DNA of 64,000 bases, from contig NZ_JANKBZ010000032.1 in the NCBI RefSeq assembly GCF_024623785.1, forward strand, positions 1-64,000. Reading direction: 5' to 3'. The notes below the pieces were generated by a model. That model had not been told where the DNA came from, searched no databases, and worked only from the letters and a program-made list of their open reading frames with translations. Below, in pieces: positions 26,244 through 35,616 of the stretch; the stretch's first letter is position 1; every line of letters starts with the position of its first letter. The translations under genes and the position numbers were made by a program. The stretch comes from Archangium lipolyticum (GTDB taxonomy: Bacteria; Myxococcota; Myxococcia; Myxococcales; Myxococcaceae).

Positions 26244-26608
26244 CGCTGCCCGCCTCGGTGCGAATCCACCTGGCGAGCCAGCCGGTGGACATGCGCAAGT
26301 CCTTCGACGGGCTGTCCTTGCTGGCGCGGCAGGTACTGCGAGAGGACCCCTTGAGTGGACACCTCTTCGTCTTCTTCAACCGCACGCGCGACATGGTGAA
26401 GGTGCTGTGGTGGCACTCTGGAGGCTTCTGTCTCTTCGCCAAGAGACTGGAGAAGGGCAGCTTCCGACTGCCGCGTCCGCCGCCGGAGGACACGGGCGCC
26501 GTGACGCTCGAGGCGGTGGAACTCACCCTGCTCTTGGAAGGGATTGATTTGAAGGCCAGCGTCCGTCGGCCGCGCTGGCAGCCCCCACCTCTCAAGTCAC
26601 CTGTGTGA
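26237..26608 (+). CDS. tnpB: IS66 accessory protein TnpB
   Basis: A 123-residue protein of the IS66 Orf2 family (PF05717): VDMRKSFDGLSLLARQVL, HLFVFFNRTRDMVKVLWW and FCLFAKRLEKGSFRLP are nearly invariant family motifs. Function in transposition is essential but poorly understood. It overlaps tnpA. Confidence 0.9.
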   Translation: MLTLPASVRIHLASQPVDMRKSFDGLSLLARQVLREDPLSGHLFVFFNRTRDMVKVLWWHSGGFCLFAKRLEKGSFRLPRPPPEDTGAVTLEAVELTLLLEGIDLKASVRRPRWQPPPLKSPV

Positions 26609-26644
26609 GAAAACCTCTTGCGTTGAGGGGCCGGGCCGTGGCTC

Positions 26645-28321
26645 ATGTCGCGCGTCATGAGCGGCGAGGCCCCCGGCAAGAAGAGGACGGACGTGCACGG
26701 CGTGGCGGCGCTGCTACGGGGGCTGCTGGCCGAGGGCCAGGAGGAGCAGGCCATTGAGCTGGTGGTGGGGCTGCTGACGCAACTGGTGGAGAAGAACGCC
26801 GAGTTGGAGCTGCGCCTGCTCAAGGCGATGCGCCAGCGGTTTGGCCGCACCAGCGAGAAGCTGTCGGCCGAGCAACTCTCGCTGTTTCTGACACAGCTGG
26901 GACAGCAGGACGCTGGTGCTCAGCAGGAGCAGGCGGCGACGCCTGGTGCCGGGGACGCTGGCGTCGCGCAGGGCGCACCACCTTCGTCCGAGCCGCCCAA
27001 CAAGGAGTCACGAAAAAAGGAGCGCAAGGGACACGGGCGCCGCCCGCTGCCCTCCCACCTGCCGCGCGAGCAGCGCGTCCACCAGCCTCCGCCCGAGGCG
27101 CTGCGGTGCGAGGCGTGTGGGAGGGACAAGACGCGCTGTGGTGAGGAGAAGAGCGAGACGCTGGAGTGGGTGCCCGGCCACTTCAAGGTGATTGAGGAGG
27201 TACGTCCCAAGTATGCCTGCCGGCCGTGTGGTGACGGACTGGTGGTGGCTCCTCCCGCCGACAGGGTGATTGAGGGGGGCTTGCCAGGGCCGGGCCTGCT
27301 GGCCCACGTGTTGGTGTCCAAATTCAAGGACGCCCTGCCGCTGCACCGGCTGAGCGGAATTTACGCGCGCCATGGCGTGGAGTTGCGCACCTCGACGCTC
27401 TCGGATTGGGTGGCGGCGGGGGCCGACATCCTAAAGCCGCTGGCGCGGGAGGTGGGCCAGAGGGCGCTGGCCTCGCACGTGCTGCAGAGCGACGACACGC
27501 ACCTGAAGGTGCTCGACAGGGAGCACCCCAATGGCCTCAAGCGCGGGCACATGTGGGTGTACCTGGGGGACACCACCTGGGCGGCCTTCGTGTACACGCC
27601 AGACTGGAAGCAGGAGGGGCCGCTGTCCTTCCTGGACGAGCGCAAAGGCTGGCTGCTGGTGGACGGGTACAAGGGCTACGACAAGCTCTTCACTCGCCAG
27701 GGCGCCACCGCGGTGGAGGTGGGGTGCTGGAGCCACTGCCGGCGCTACTTCGTCGAGGCATTGGAAGCCGGCGACACGCGGGCGGCGCTGCCTCTCTCCC
27801 TCATCGGCCGGCTCTTCGAGGTGGAGCGCGAAGCCAGTGAGTCGCGGGTAGACGACGCCGAGCGGTTGCGCAGGCGTGACACGCTCTCGCGGCCCATTAC
27901 CGAGCAACTGGGGCGCTGGGTGGCCAACACATACAACGCGGAGCCACCCAAGAGTCCACTGGCCCAGGCCTGCCGCTATGCCATCAACCAGTGGAAACCC
28001 TTGAGCCGCTTCCTGGAAGACGCACGGCTGCCACTGCACAACAACGCCTCGGAGCTACGGCTGCGGGAGATTGCCATCGGCAGGAAGAACTACCTGTTCG
28101 CCGGCAGTGACGCGGGAGCCGAGCGCGCCGCGTGCGTGTACACGCTGGTGGCCACCTGCGTGCTGGCTGGCGTGGACCCGTGGGCGTACCTGGCCGACGT
28201 GCTGGAGAAACTCGCCCAGGGCTGGCCGCAGCGCCGACTCGAGGAACTGCTGCCGCCCATGTGGAAGGCCTCGCGCGAGGCCGCCGCACGGGCTCCCTCT
28301 GCCTCGCCCGCGACGACCTGA
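26645..28321 (+). CDS. tnpC: IS66 transposase TnpC
   Basis: A 558-residue DDE transposase. N-terminal leucine-rich coiled coil (LLTQLVEKNAELELRLL), then the FGRTSEKLS motif, a zinc-finger region (CEACGRDKTRCGEEK, CRPCGDG), and the DDE domain: LQSDDTHLKVLD, LLVDGYKGYDKL, VGCWSHCRRYFVEA and LHNNASELRLREIAIGRKNY. The C-terminus ends as in other IS66 transposases. It appears intact. Confidence 0.9.
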   Translation: MSRVMSGEAPGKKRTDVHGVAALLRGLLAEGQEEQAIELVVGLLTQLVEKNAELELRLLKAMRQRFGRTSEKLSAEQLSLFLTQLGQQDAGAQQEQAATPGAGDAGVAQGAPPSSEPPNKESRKKERKGHGRRPLPSHLPREQRVHQPPPEALRCEACGRDKTRCGEEKSETLEWVPGHFKVIEEVRPKYACRPCGDGLVVAPPADRVIEGGLPGPGLLAHVLVSKFKDALPLHRLSGIYARHGVELRTSTLSDWVAAGADILKPLAREVGQRALASHVLQSDDTHLKVLDREHPNGLKRGHMWVYLGDTTWAAFVYTPDWKQEGPLSFLDERKGWLLVDGYKGYDKLFTRQGATAVEVGCWSHCRRYFVEALEAGDTRAALPLSLIGRLFEVEREASESRVDDAERLRRRDTLSRPITEQLGRWVANTYNAEPPKSPLAQACRYAINQWKPLSRFLEDARLPLHNNASELRLREIAIGRKNYLFAGSDAGAERAACVYTLVATCVLAGVDPWAYLADVLEKLAQGWPQRRLEELLPPMWKASREAAARAPSASPATT

Positions 28322-28405
28322 GCGCCGCTCCTCCCGGTCGAACCAGGCGGCGCGCCCCCTACCACATCTCCGTCTCCACGCTGCACCGCTCCGCCGAGCG
28401 GATAC

Positions 28406-28916
28406 GTGCGCCGGGGGAGCCGAACGCGAGAAACAGCATGGCGGACCTCTGGCGGGCTCGGAGGGCGCAACGGCAGCCCAAGGGCTCAGTGGGACGCCAT
28501 GGAGGGCTTCAGGAGCGTCGCAGTCGGTGCGCCGGGGCCCATGGGCCGCCTGGACGAGAGAAACGGCACGGCGGACCTGTGGAGGGACCCAAGGGGGGAA
28601 CAGCAGCCGACGCTCGGGTTTGGGCGAAGGCGCCAGGACGCGAGCAACGGCACGGGTGCGGTGGAGCGTGCCGACGTGTGCCTGCTCTGCTCACGGCAAC
28701 GACGCAGCGGCATCCAGTCGGTTATGGGGGCGGTTTCGGCAAGATTCCGGGAGGGACGGACAGCAAAACCAACGGTGCCCGCGAGATTTATTGGAAATTT
28801 TCTGAGCGTGTGCGACCTCCGAGCATGGTCGAAAGCGGCCACGCATCGGAAAGACTTGCGGGGGGCATCCTTCCAGGCGCGGCACGCTCAGGGCAACCCT
28901 AGCACCGGCACGCGAT
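28406..28916. repeat. degenerate tandem repeat region
   Basis: Starts with the IS66 target duplicate. Two imperfect copies of a roughly 125-bp unit begin GTGCGCCGGGG (28406 and about 28528) and share AGAAACRGCAYGGCGGACCT. Part of a third copy lies left of the IS66. No credible gene. Confidence 0.45.
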
Positions 28917-29036
28917 CAAGCCGTCACGATCTGAATCTATAAACCCCATACGAAGAAGGTCGTGTAGTGTGGGGGGGGTGTGTAAACATGTATGAGATAG
29001 GAGGCTATAGAGGTTTAGAAAACCAGCTCAAAGCCG
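28917..29036. repeat. diverged direct repeat, unit 1
   Basis: About 120 bp, AT-rich for this genome, starting AAGCCGTCA and containing TGAATCTATAAACCCC and GGAGGCTATAGAGG. Its partner is 29120-29236. No open reading frame. Confidence 0.5.
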
Positions 29037-29119
29037 AGTGACGTGTGCCGCTCCGCGCTGGCTCGGCTGCTTGCCGTTCAATGCACCAATGTCCCCAAAC
29101 CCGGCAACGGCCACATCGT

Positions 29120-29258
29120 CAAGCCGTCAAGCCTTGAATCTATAAACTCCTGTAGAGAAAGATCATGTATGGGCAGCATGTGAGAGTGTGTGGGTATACA
29201 TGGGGTATAGGGCTATAGGATTGTTGGAACAGCCCGATTGACGCTTGACGATTGACGC
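29120..29258. repeat. diverged direct repeat, unit 2, with flanking inverted GTCAAGC
   Basis: Starts CGTCAAGCCGTCAAGCC, contains TGAATCTATAAACTCC and GGGCTATAGGA, and ends near GATTGACGCTTGACG. The outer GTCAAGC / GCTTGAC motifs are inverted, so the unit could be a small hairpin element or a non-coding RNA gene. Confidence 0.4.
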
Positions 29259-29314
29259 CCGCCATTCCGCTGCCGCTGCCTGCCTGGGCCACGTCAAAGA
29301 TCCGCACCCATTTA

Positions 29315-29456
29315 GAACTCGTTTCAAAAATGGACCAGAACAGGCAGGTCACATGACCTGCAGAGGGGACAGCGACGGTGGAAGGCGATTTTCCCCGAGG
29401 GCGAAAGGCTTGGGTCAGATGACCTGACCCATCGAGTCCATTTTTAAAACGAGTTC
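29315..29456. mobile_element. MITE-like element 1 (142 bp, TTA target duplication)
   Basis: The left end GAACTCGTTTCAAAAATGG and the reversed right end GAACTCGTTTTAAAAATGG form a 21-bp terminal inverted repeat with one mismatch. TTA flanks both sides (29312-29314, 29457-29459). Inside are dyads GCAGGTCACATGACCTGC and GGGTCAG/CTGACCC. No transposase: a non-autonomous miniature element, possibly of an IS5-type (TNA target) family. Confidence 0.65.
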
Positions 29457-29459
29457 TTA

Positions 29460-29750
29460 GTTCGAGTTTCGCAGTTTCTGGTGGCCAGGAGGAGCGAGCG
29501 GAGGATGCGCTGGTGGGCTGAGTAGTCCTCGCTCCCGGTGGCGCCTTGCAGCTTGCCTGAAGATTGCGCAGGGGGGCGAAGCTGGAGCGCGCGGCGGCAG
29601 GACGTTAGAAGTCATGCTGGAGACGATGACGGGAGTGCCGCGATTTCTACGAACCCCAATGGCAAACAGGGTCGACAAAACCCCCTCCTGCTGCTGCCCG
29701 GTTCCTTGAAGGCCGTGGCTTGACCTCGCTAGAAAGTGCGAAACTCGAAC
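29460..29750. mobile_element. MITE-like element 2 (291 bp), abutting element 1
   Basis: The left end GTTCGAGTTTCGCAGTTTCT and reversed right end GTTCGAGTTTCGCACTTTCT give a 20-bp terminal inverted repeat with one mismatch. TTA at 29457-29459 (shared with element 1) and at 29751-29753 would be the target duplication. The interior carries no convincing transposase reading. Confidence 0.6.
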
Positions 29751-29899
29751 TTATTGCCCAATGCCCTCCGGAGTTCCCTCGCCTGGTGGAGTGTACGGAT
29801 TGGCAGGCTTCAGGCAATACGGGGGGCGAGGATCCTTTCCTCAGAGCGTCAGGAGACCGCGCCAGCAAAGATGAAACAGCAGATTCTTGCATCTGTCGC

Positions 29900-30260
29900 G
29901 CACACCATAATGAGAGGGGCAGGGGCCGGTCACGAGGCGCGCGGGGGATGGAGCCCCGGGGCGAAGTGGAGGCCTGGAGCGAGGAGAGCTCCCGGGCCAG
30001 CTCGGAGGCGCTCACGCCCTGCGGCAGGGTCTTCATGGGCAGGGCGACGCCCAGGTTTTGCTCCAGCGTGTGCGCGAGTTCCACTGCGGCGAGGGAGTCC
30101 AGCCCCAGCCGGGTGAGGGGCTGGTGCGACTCCAGGGAGTGGGCGCGAGCGCCCAGCCGCGCGGCGATGAGCGCGAGCACGCGGGCATCTACGGAGTTGG
30201 CGGGAGCGGCCGGGGAGGCGGGTGACGCGACGGGAGGCTGCGTGGGCTCCAAGGCCCGCC
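29900..30260 (-). pseudogene. NRPS/PKS carrier-domain fragment
   Basis: The minus reading has VLALIAARLGARAH, then LTRLGLDSLAAVELAHTLEQ: a phosphopantetheine carrier domain with the Ser of GLDSL at about 30100. It is followed by PRDRPLPLS, the usual opening of an NRPS condensation domain, and then decays. No start, no other modules: a scrap of a natural-product synthetase. Confidence 0.6.
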
Positions 30261-30482
30261 AGAAGCCACGCCCACGCATGAGTAGCTGAGCCGATCGTCC
30301 GGCCCGACCTGGGCGGCCCCGAAGGCCTGTTCTCTCACCCAGAAAGAGCGGGCCTTTGGTTTTCACTTGTTCACTATTGGGCATTCATGCTTCACTCGTC
30401 GTCACTCAGCGATCTGCTGCGGGTTTAGGATCAGCACGCCAGTTCCAAAGGCTGGCAAACCAAAACACGCGAGGCACAGGCA

Positions 30483-32771
30483 ATGCTATCTTCCCGTATT
30501 TGTCGGATACCCCTATTGCTGGCTGTGGTGCTTCTAGCGAGTTGTACTGCTTCTTCCTCTGACACCGGCTCGGCGCAGTTCGCTGTCTCTATGCGCCAAG
30601 CCCTCGACTCCAACGTTTCCCGCGTTTCCGTCACCTCTCGTGCCGACGGTATCCCTTCCGTGACCGTGGAACTCGCACCCACCAACGGTGTCTGGGGCGG
30701 CGTCATCGGCAATATCCCAGCGGGCGCCAATCGCTCCTTCATCGCACAGGCGTTCGACTCTTCGGACACCCTGGTCTTCGAGGGCGCCGTTTCCGGTGTC
30801 ACCATCTCCGCAGGTCAAGCCACCCTCGTCGCCATCACCCTCCAGCAGATCAACGAGCCGCTCCCGTTCGAGAATGAGGCCCCGCTAATTGAGTCCCTAA
30901 TCGCCTCATCAACTTCGGTGCTTGTCGGTGGCTCCATCTCTCTACAGGCCACGGCTCGTGATCCCAACCCCGGAGACTCCCTTTCCTACGCTTGGTCCTC
31001 CTCCGCCGGCTCTTTCTCCTCTTCCTCTGCCCCAGCCACATCGTGGACAGCGCCTCTCTCCACGGGCATTCAAAAGCTCACCTTCACCGTGACGGACTCC
31101 GGCGGCCTGTCCTCCAGCATCGCCCTAGCTATCAACGTCATCCAGAGCGCAGGCGAGGGGGAGGCGAAGCTGTCCATCTCCTTCAACAGTTCGCCCCTGG
31201 TGGCCTCAGTCATTGCCACGCCCACGCAGTTGGCCGTCGGTCAGAGGACTGCTGTCTCCGTCTCGGCTTCTGACCCGGACGGGGACAGCCTCTCTTACTC
31301 TTGGAGTGCCACTTGCGCTGGCACCTGGGCCAATGCTTCCTCCAACGCGGCTCAGTTCACTCCTTCGGAAGTGCCTGCTGGCGCCTGCAACAACTGCCGC
31401 CTCATTGTCTCTGTGTCTGACGGACATGAAGGGCAGAACACAGGCACCGTCGCGCTATGCGTGAGCAACACGCCCCCCATCAATCACTTTCCTCCCGTCA
31501 TCGTCCGCTCCTACCGCTCCTCGGACACGGCCGCTGCGGGCCAAGTGATCACCTACGAGGTAGAGGCCAGCGACCCGGAGGCCTCTGCGCTCACCTTCTC
31601 CTGGGCTGCCACGGTGGGCACTATAGGCACACCAGAAAACGGTGCCTCCCGCAGTCGCCTCATCTGGACCGCGCCCGGCTGTGTCATTGGAGGCGCGAAC
31701 CCTAACATCACCGCCACAGTTACCAATGCCTTCAACCTCACGGTCACCAAGAGCTTTTCAGTGGCGGGGCTGCCGGTCTGTTCCTCAAGTTGGGCTTTGA
31801 CAGGTTCTATGGCAGTGCCTCGTCACTGGTTCCGAGCGGCGCCCCTACCTGGAGGCAAAGTGCTCGTCGCAGGTGGAGTGAGCATAGGCGGTGTGCTCGC
31901 GACGGCGGAGGTGTATGACCCGGTCTCGGGCACATGGAGCGCTACCGGAACCATGGCCCAGGACCGGTGGAACCACACGCTCACGTCGCTACCTAACGGT
32001 AGGGTGCTCGTTGCAGGGGGAAACTATGGTGGCAGCCCGAACGCGAAAGCGGAGGTGTATGATCCGGTGGCGGGGACTTGGAGCGCGACTGGCTCGATGA
32101 TCTGGCCCCGCAGAAGCCACACGGCGACGGTGCTCCCCAATGGCAAGGTGCTCGTCGCAGGAGGAGATGGGCTCGCAACAGCAGAGGTGTACGACCCGAT
32201 CTCGGGCAAATGGAGTGCTACCGGAACTATGACCTCGATTCGTAGCAATCACGAGGCGACGGTGCTCCCCAATGGCAAGGTGCTCGTCGTGGGGGGCTCG
32301 TACTACGAAAACTCCGAAACCCTTGGGCGTGCAACTGCAGAGATATACGACCCGGCTCTAGGTACTTGGAGCGCAACTGGCTCTATGTCGACGCCTCGGT
32401 ACTACGCTACAGCAACGCTGTTGCTTGATGGCACAGTCCTTGTTGCAGGAGGACGAACTGCTAATGCAGGTGGGAGCTCCGCCTATCTAGCTACAGCGGA
32501 GTTGTACAACCCAGCTTCGGGTACATGGAAAGCCACTGGCTCTATGCCTTCAACGAATTCTGTGCACTCGGCGACGTTGCTGCTTGACGGCACGGTGCTC
32601 GTCGCAGGTGGCCCTGTTCACGCGGCGGTATATGACCCGACTCTGGGCACATGGAGAAATACTGGCCCCATGTCCTTGGCTCGTCCGTTCCCCACGGCGA
32701 CATTGCTGCCCGGCGGTCGCGTGCTTATCGCTGGAGGGTACGAAATCGAGGCGGAACTCTACACACCCTGA
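30483..32771 (+). CDS. Ig-like/Kelch-repeat lipoprotein
   Basis: A 762-residue predicted lipoprotein (lipobox LAVVLLASC). Residues 30-130 form a beta domain; residues 135-430 hold three PKD/Ig-like repeats (for example SLQATARDPNPGDSLSYAWS and VSASDPDGDSLSYSWSA). Residues 440-760 hold about six Kelch repeats with the motifs GKVLVAGG, AEVYDPVSGTWSATG and MxxxR, giving a beta-propeller. Such secreted or surface proteins are numerous in myxobacteria; binding partner unknown. A RAYT remnant directly follows the stop. Confidence 0.85.
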   Translation: MLSSRICRIPLLLAVVLLASCTASSSDTGSAQFAVSMRQALDSNVSRVSVTSRADGIPSVTVELAPTNGVWGGVIGNIPAGANRSFIAQAFDSSDTLVFEGAVSGVTISAGQATLVAITLQQINEPLPFENEAPLIESLIASSTSVLVGGSISLQATARDPNPGDSLSYAWSSSAGSFSSSSAPATSWTAPLSTGIQKLTFTVTDSGGLSSSIALAINVIQSAGEGEAKLSISFNSSPLVASVIATPTQLAVGQRTAVSVSASDPDGDSLSYSWSATCAGTWANASSNAAQFTPSEVPAGACNNCRLIVSVSDGHEGQNTGTVALCVSNTPPINHFPPVIVRSYRSSDTAAAGQVITYEVEASDPEASALTFSWAATVGTIGTPENGASRSRLIWTAPGCVIGGANPNITATVTNAFNLTVTKSFSVAGLPVCSSSWALTGSMAVPRHWFRAAPLPGGKVLVAGGVSIGGVLATAEVYDPVSGTWSATGTMAQDRWNHTLTSLPNGRVLVAGGNYGGSPNAKAEVYDPVAGTWSATGSMIWPRRSHTATVLPNGKVLVAGGDGLATAEVYDPISGKWSATGTMTSIRSNHEATVLPNGKVLVVGGSYYENSETLGRATAEIYDPALGTWSATGSMSTPRYYATATLLLDGTVLVAGGRTANAGGSSAYLATAELYNPASGTWKATGSMPSTNSVHSATLLLDGTVLVAGGPVHAAVYDPTLGTWRNTGPMSLARPFPTATLLPGGRVLIAGGYEIEAELYTP

Positions 32772-32784
32772 ATCCGGAGACGGT

Positions 32785-33162
32785 GTCAAAGGACTCGAAA
32801 CGAGCGTGCTGGCGCGAGCCGTTCAGCAGAGTGCGGGCACTGTGCGGCTGCACGCCTTCACCTTTGCTTCCAACCACTTCCACCTGCTGGTGTGGGCGCG
32901 GGGAGCCGCGCTCGCCTCTTTCATGCAGTACCTGCGCTCCATCCTGTCCAAGAAGGTGGGCCGGCTGGTGGACTGGAGTGGCGGCTTCTGGGAGAGGCGG
33001 TATTCGGCGGAGCCGGTGCTGGACGACACGGCCGTGGTGGGCCAGCTGCGCTACGTGCTGGCCCACGGGGTGAAGGAGGGGCTGGTGGAGAGGAGCGCCG
33101 AGTGGCCGGGCCTGACGTGTCTGCCGCAATTGCTGGGGTCGGCGCGGCGGCTGTTCCGGTAG
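32785..33162 (+). pseudogene. REP-associated tyrosine transposase (RAYT) remnant
   Basis: Reading VRLHAFTFASNHFHLLVW contains the HUH motif (H-F-H); SKKVGRLVDWSGGFWERRYS and LRYVLAHGVKEGLVER are typical of myxobacterial IS200-like Y1 REP transposases. The N-terminus is missing (the kelch stop lies just upstream) and the C-terminus ends early at 33162 before the hrpA duplicate. Confidence 0.7.
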
Positions 33163-33330
33163 TTCAACTGGACGAAGCGCTGGCGCAAACGGGGAAGAGA
33201 GGAACTGGCAGTGGGGGAGAGGCGGCGGCTTGCTGGGGCCGAGGGGATTTCTCAGCGCCCTTTCCGCCGTTCTCCTTCCCGCCGCGGGTGGTGCCAGAGC
33301 GCGTCGCTCGAGTTCTTTGACACCCTCTCG

Positions 33331-34716
33331 GAGCGCCGCGGCGACGATGAGCACCTCGTCCAGGCACCCGTACTCGGCGCCGGCGAGAATCATCCGCGCG
33401 ATGCGCGGGTCCACCGGGAAGCGCGCGAGCTGGTACCCGAGCGGCGTCAGGGTGCGCTCCTTGCCCTCGATGGCCCCGAGCTCCTCGAGCACCCGCCAGC
33501 CCTCGGCGATGGACTTCGGCTGGGGCGGGTCGAGGAAGGGGAAGTCCTCGACGTCACCGAGGCCGAGGGACTTCATCCGCAGGATGACCCCCGCGAGCCC
33601 GGTGCGCTTGATTTCCGGGTCGGTGAAGGCGGGCCGCGTGGTGAAGCTCGCCTCGTCGTAGAGGCGCACGCAGATCCCCTCGCGCACGCGTCCGCAGCGC
33701 CCTTTGCGCTGGTCGGCGCTGGCCTGGGAGACCGGCTCGATGTGCAGGCGGGTGGTGCCCGAGCGTGGGTCGTAGCGCGACAGGCGCGCCACCCCCGTGT
33801 CCACGACGTACACGATCCCCGGGATGGTGACCGACGTCTCCGCGACGTTGGTGGCGAGGATGACCCGGCGCTCGGGGATGGTGGCGAAGACGCGCGACTG
33901 CTCGGCGGCCGACAGGCGCGCATACAGGGGCTGCACCACCGTGCCGCGGAGCTCGCGCGCGTTCAGGGCATTCTCGGCCTCGCGGATTTCCCGCTCCCCG
34001 GGGAGGAACACGAGGACGTCCCCGTCCGGGTCGAGCGAGAGCACGTCGGCCACCGCATCGGCGACGGAGTCAGCGAGCTCGGCGTCCTCGGGGGGAGGCT
34101 CGTAGAGCACGTCCACCGGAAAGGTACGGCCCTCCACCTGGATGACCGGAGCCCCCCCGAAGAACCGCGAGAAGCGCTCGGTCTCGATGGTGGCCGAGCT
34201 CACCACCACCTTGAGGTCGGGGCGCCTGGGGAGGATGCGCTTGAGCCACCCCAGCAGGAAGTCGATGGTGAGGCTGCGCTCGTGGGCCTCGTCGAGCACG
34301 ACCGTGTCGTAGCGGCTCAGGAGCGGGTCGCCGTGAATCTGCGCGAGCAGGACGCCGTCGGTCATGAACTTCACGGCCGTCCGCCGGGACGAGCGGTCCT
34401 CGAAGCGAATCTGGTAGCCGACGTCCGTGCCCAGCTCCGTGCCGAGCTCGCGTGCCACGCGCGCCGCCACGCTCGTCGCGGCGATACGCCGGGGCTGGGT
34501 GACGCCAATCTGGCGCGGGCGGCCGCGCCCCATGGCGAGCAGGACTTTCGGCAGCTGCGTCGTCTTCCCCGAGCCGGTGGCCCCCGCGACAATGACCACC
34601 TGATGGGCGGTGATGGCCGCGGTGATGTCCTCCACCCGGCTCGAGATGGGGAGCTCGGGGGGGAAGTGCAGGGTGGGCAAACCGCCGGGGGTGGGGACGG
34701 GTGAGTCGCCGGACAT
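33331..34716 (-). pseudogene. hrpA 5' duplicate, truncated
   Basis: From ATG 34716 the first 462 codons or so of HrpA repeat almost without change (MSGDSPVPTPGGL; GATGSGKTTQ, DEAH and QRKGRCGR motifs present). After AEYGCLDEVLIVAAAL the frame runs into unrelated sequence (REGVKELERRALAPP). The product would have both RecA domains but no C-terminal half. It may be expressed from the copied 98-bp upstream region. Confidence 0.85.
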
Positions 34717-34814
34717 GGCAGCATTGCCTAGCACTGAAGCGCACGCTCCGCCCCTGACGAATCGTGTGGGCACCTGCGCGCCCGGTGTTCCTGGAGGAAT
34801 TCTCCCTGCACGCT
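33331..34814. repeat. 1.48-kb direct repeat, copy 2
   Basis: Copy of 19959-21442. Its left edge abuts the RAYT remnant region and its right edge an IS91 transposase fragment. Confidence 0.9.
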
Positions 34815-35010
34815 TCCATGGCGTGTTTGCCCCGGGGGCGAGAGTCCGGCCATTTCTGTTCTCCGCAGCGGAGGCCCCGGGCGAGGAGGAGGCACCAGCT
34901 TCAGAGGCGGCAGCTCGGGCCATGTGCCGCAAGCGTCAGCGCACCCGAATGCTGGAGTGGGCGGGGTTGCTGCGCAAGACGTTCGCAGTGGACGTGTTCA
35001 GGGCGCAAAC
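34815..35010 (+). pseudogene. IS91 transposase C-terminal fragment
   Basis: HGVFAPGARVRPFL, AAARAMCRKRQRTRM, then LEWAGLLRKTFAVDVF: the post-catalytic region of an IS91-family (Y2, HUH) transposase. It stops before the CxxC zinc motif. The piece begins exactly where the hrpA duplicate ends. Confidence 0.65.
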
Positions 35011-35330
35011 GGCAAAAACCCCATCCGCTTCTCGCTCCATCGCCGGGTCTTCAGGCTGTCCAGGCGCTCGTCGGCTTCGAGCGTAGCCGCCCAGCCGAGC
35101 GCTGCGTGTCCTCAGCAGCAGAGGCCGTCAGGCGAGCGGGATGGGCAAGCGTGTTTGGAAAGTGAAGTGGAGGGCGCGCCCGGCCCCGGACGGCGCGGAG
35201 CGGCTGAGCAGAGCCGTCAGGCTGTTGCTGGAGGCAGCCCGCAGCGGCTCGTCGGCAAGAAGGACAGGCCCCGGGGCCGCCGCGCGCAGTCAGCAGCCCG
35301 TGGGCCAGGAGGACGCCCAGGAGGAGGGCC

Positions 35331-35609
35331 ATGACACAGAGGACGGCGCTGTACGCGCGCGTGTCGACGACGCGCCAGCAGGAGGAGAGGACGGTGGCCT
35401 CGCAACTGGCGGCCTTGGAGAAGGCCGCTGAGGGCATGGGGCTTTTAGTGGCCGCCGAGCACCGCTACGTGGATGAGGGCTACAGCGGCTCACGTCTGGA
35501 CAGGCCCGGCCTGGATGCGCTGCGGGACGCGGCCGCTGACGGCCTGCTCGACCTAATGCTGGTGTACGCCCCCTCCACCCGCCAAAGGACTAGAAGCCCT
35601 CTAGGCTAA
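35331..35609 (+). pseudogene. truncated serine recombinase N-terminus
   Basis: TALYARVSTTRQQEERTVAS, with the catalytic Ser in ARVST, then YVDEGYSGSRLDRPGLDALR and DLMLVYAPS: the resolvase catalytic domain of a large serine recombinase. The frame ends after 92 residues, so the recombinase and zinc-ribbon domains are lost. A charged ORF upstream (35141) may be its usual small partner but cannot be named. Confidence 0.7.
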
Positions 35610-35616
35610 GATTGTG

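Larger units (their letters stand above)
25793..28405 (+). mobile_element. complete IS66-family insertion sequence
   Basis: 2613 bp with termini GTAAGCACTCGGCGGA (left) and, reversed, GTATCCGCTCGGCGGA (right); IS66 elements begin GTAA or similar. An 8-bp direct repeat GTGCGCCG flanks it (25785-25792 and 28406-28413), as IS66 transposition makes. All three genes tnpA, tnpB and tnpC are intact. Confidence 0.9.

Noticed and set aside
28322-28940. Several 120-256-residue frames after the IS66
   Set aside because: They lie in a degenerate repeat with no consistent start, ribosome site or motif.
31900-32771. DNA-level tandem repeats or CRISPR-like array
   Set aside because: The periodicity comes from Kelch repeats in the protein; units differ in length and sequence and there are no spacers.
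33211-34704. 497-residue plus-strand frame
   Set aside because: Antisense of the hrpA duplicate.
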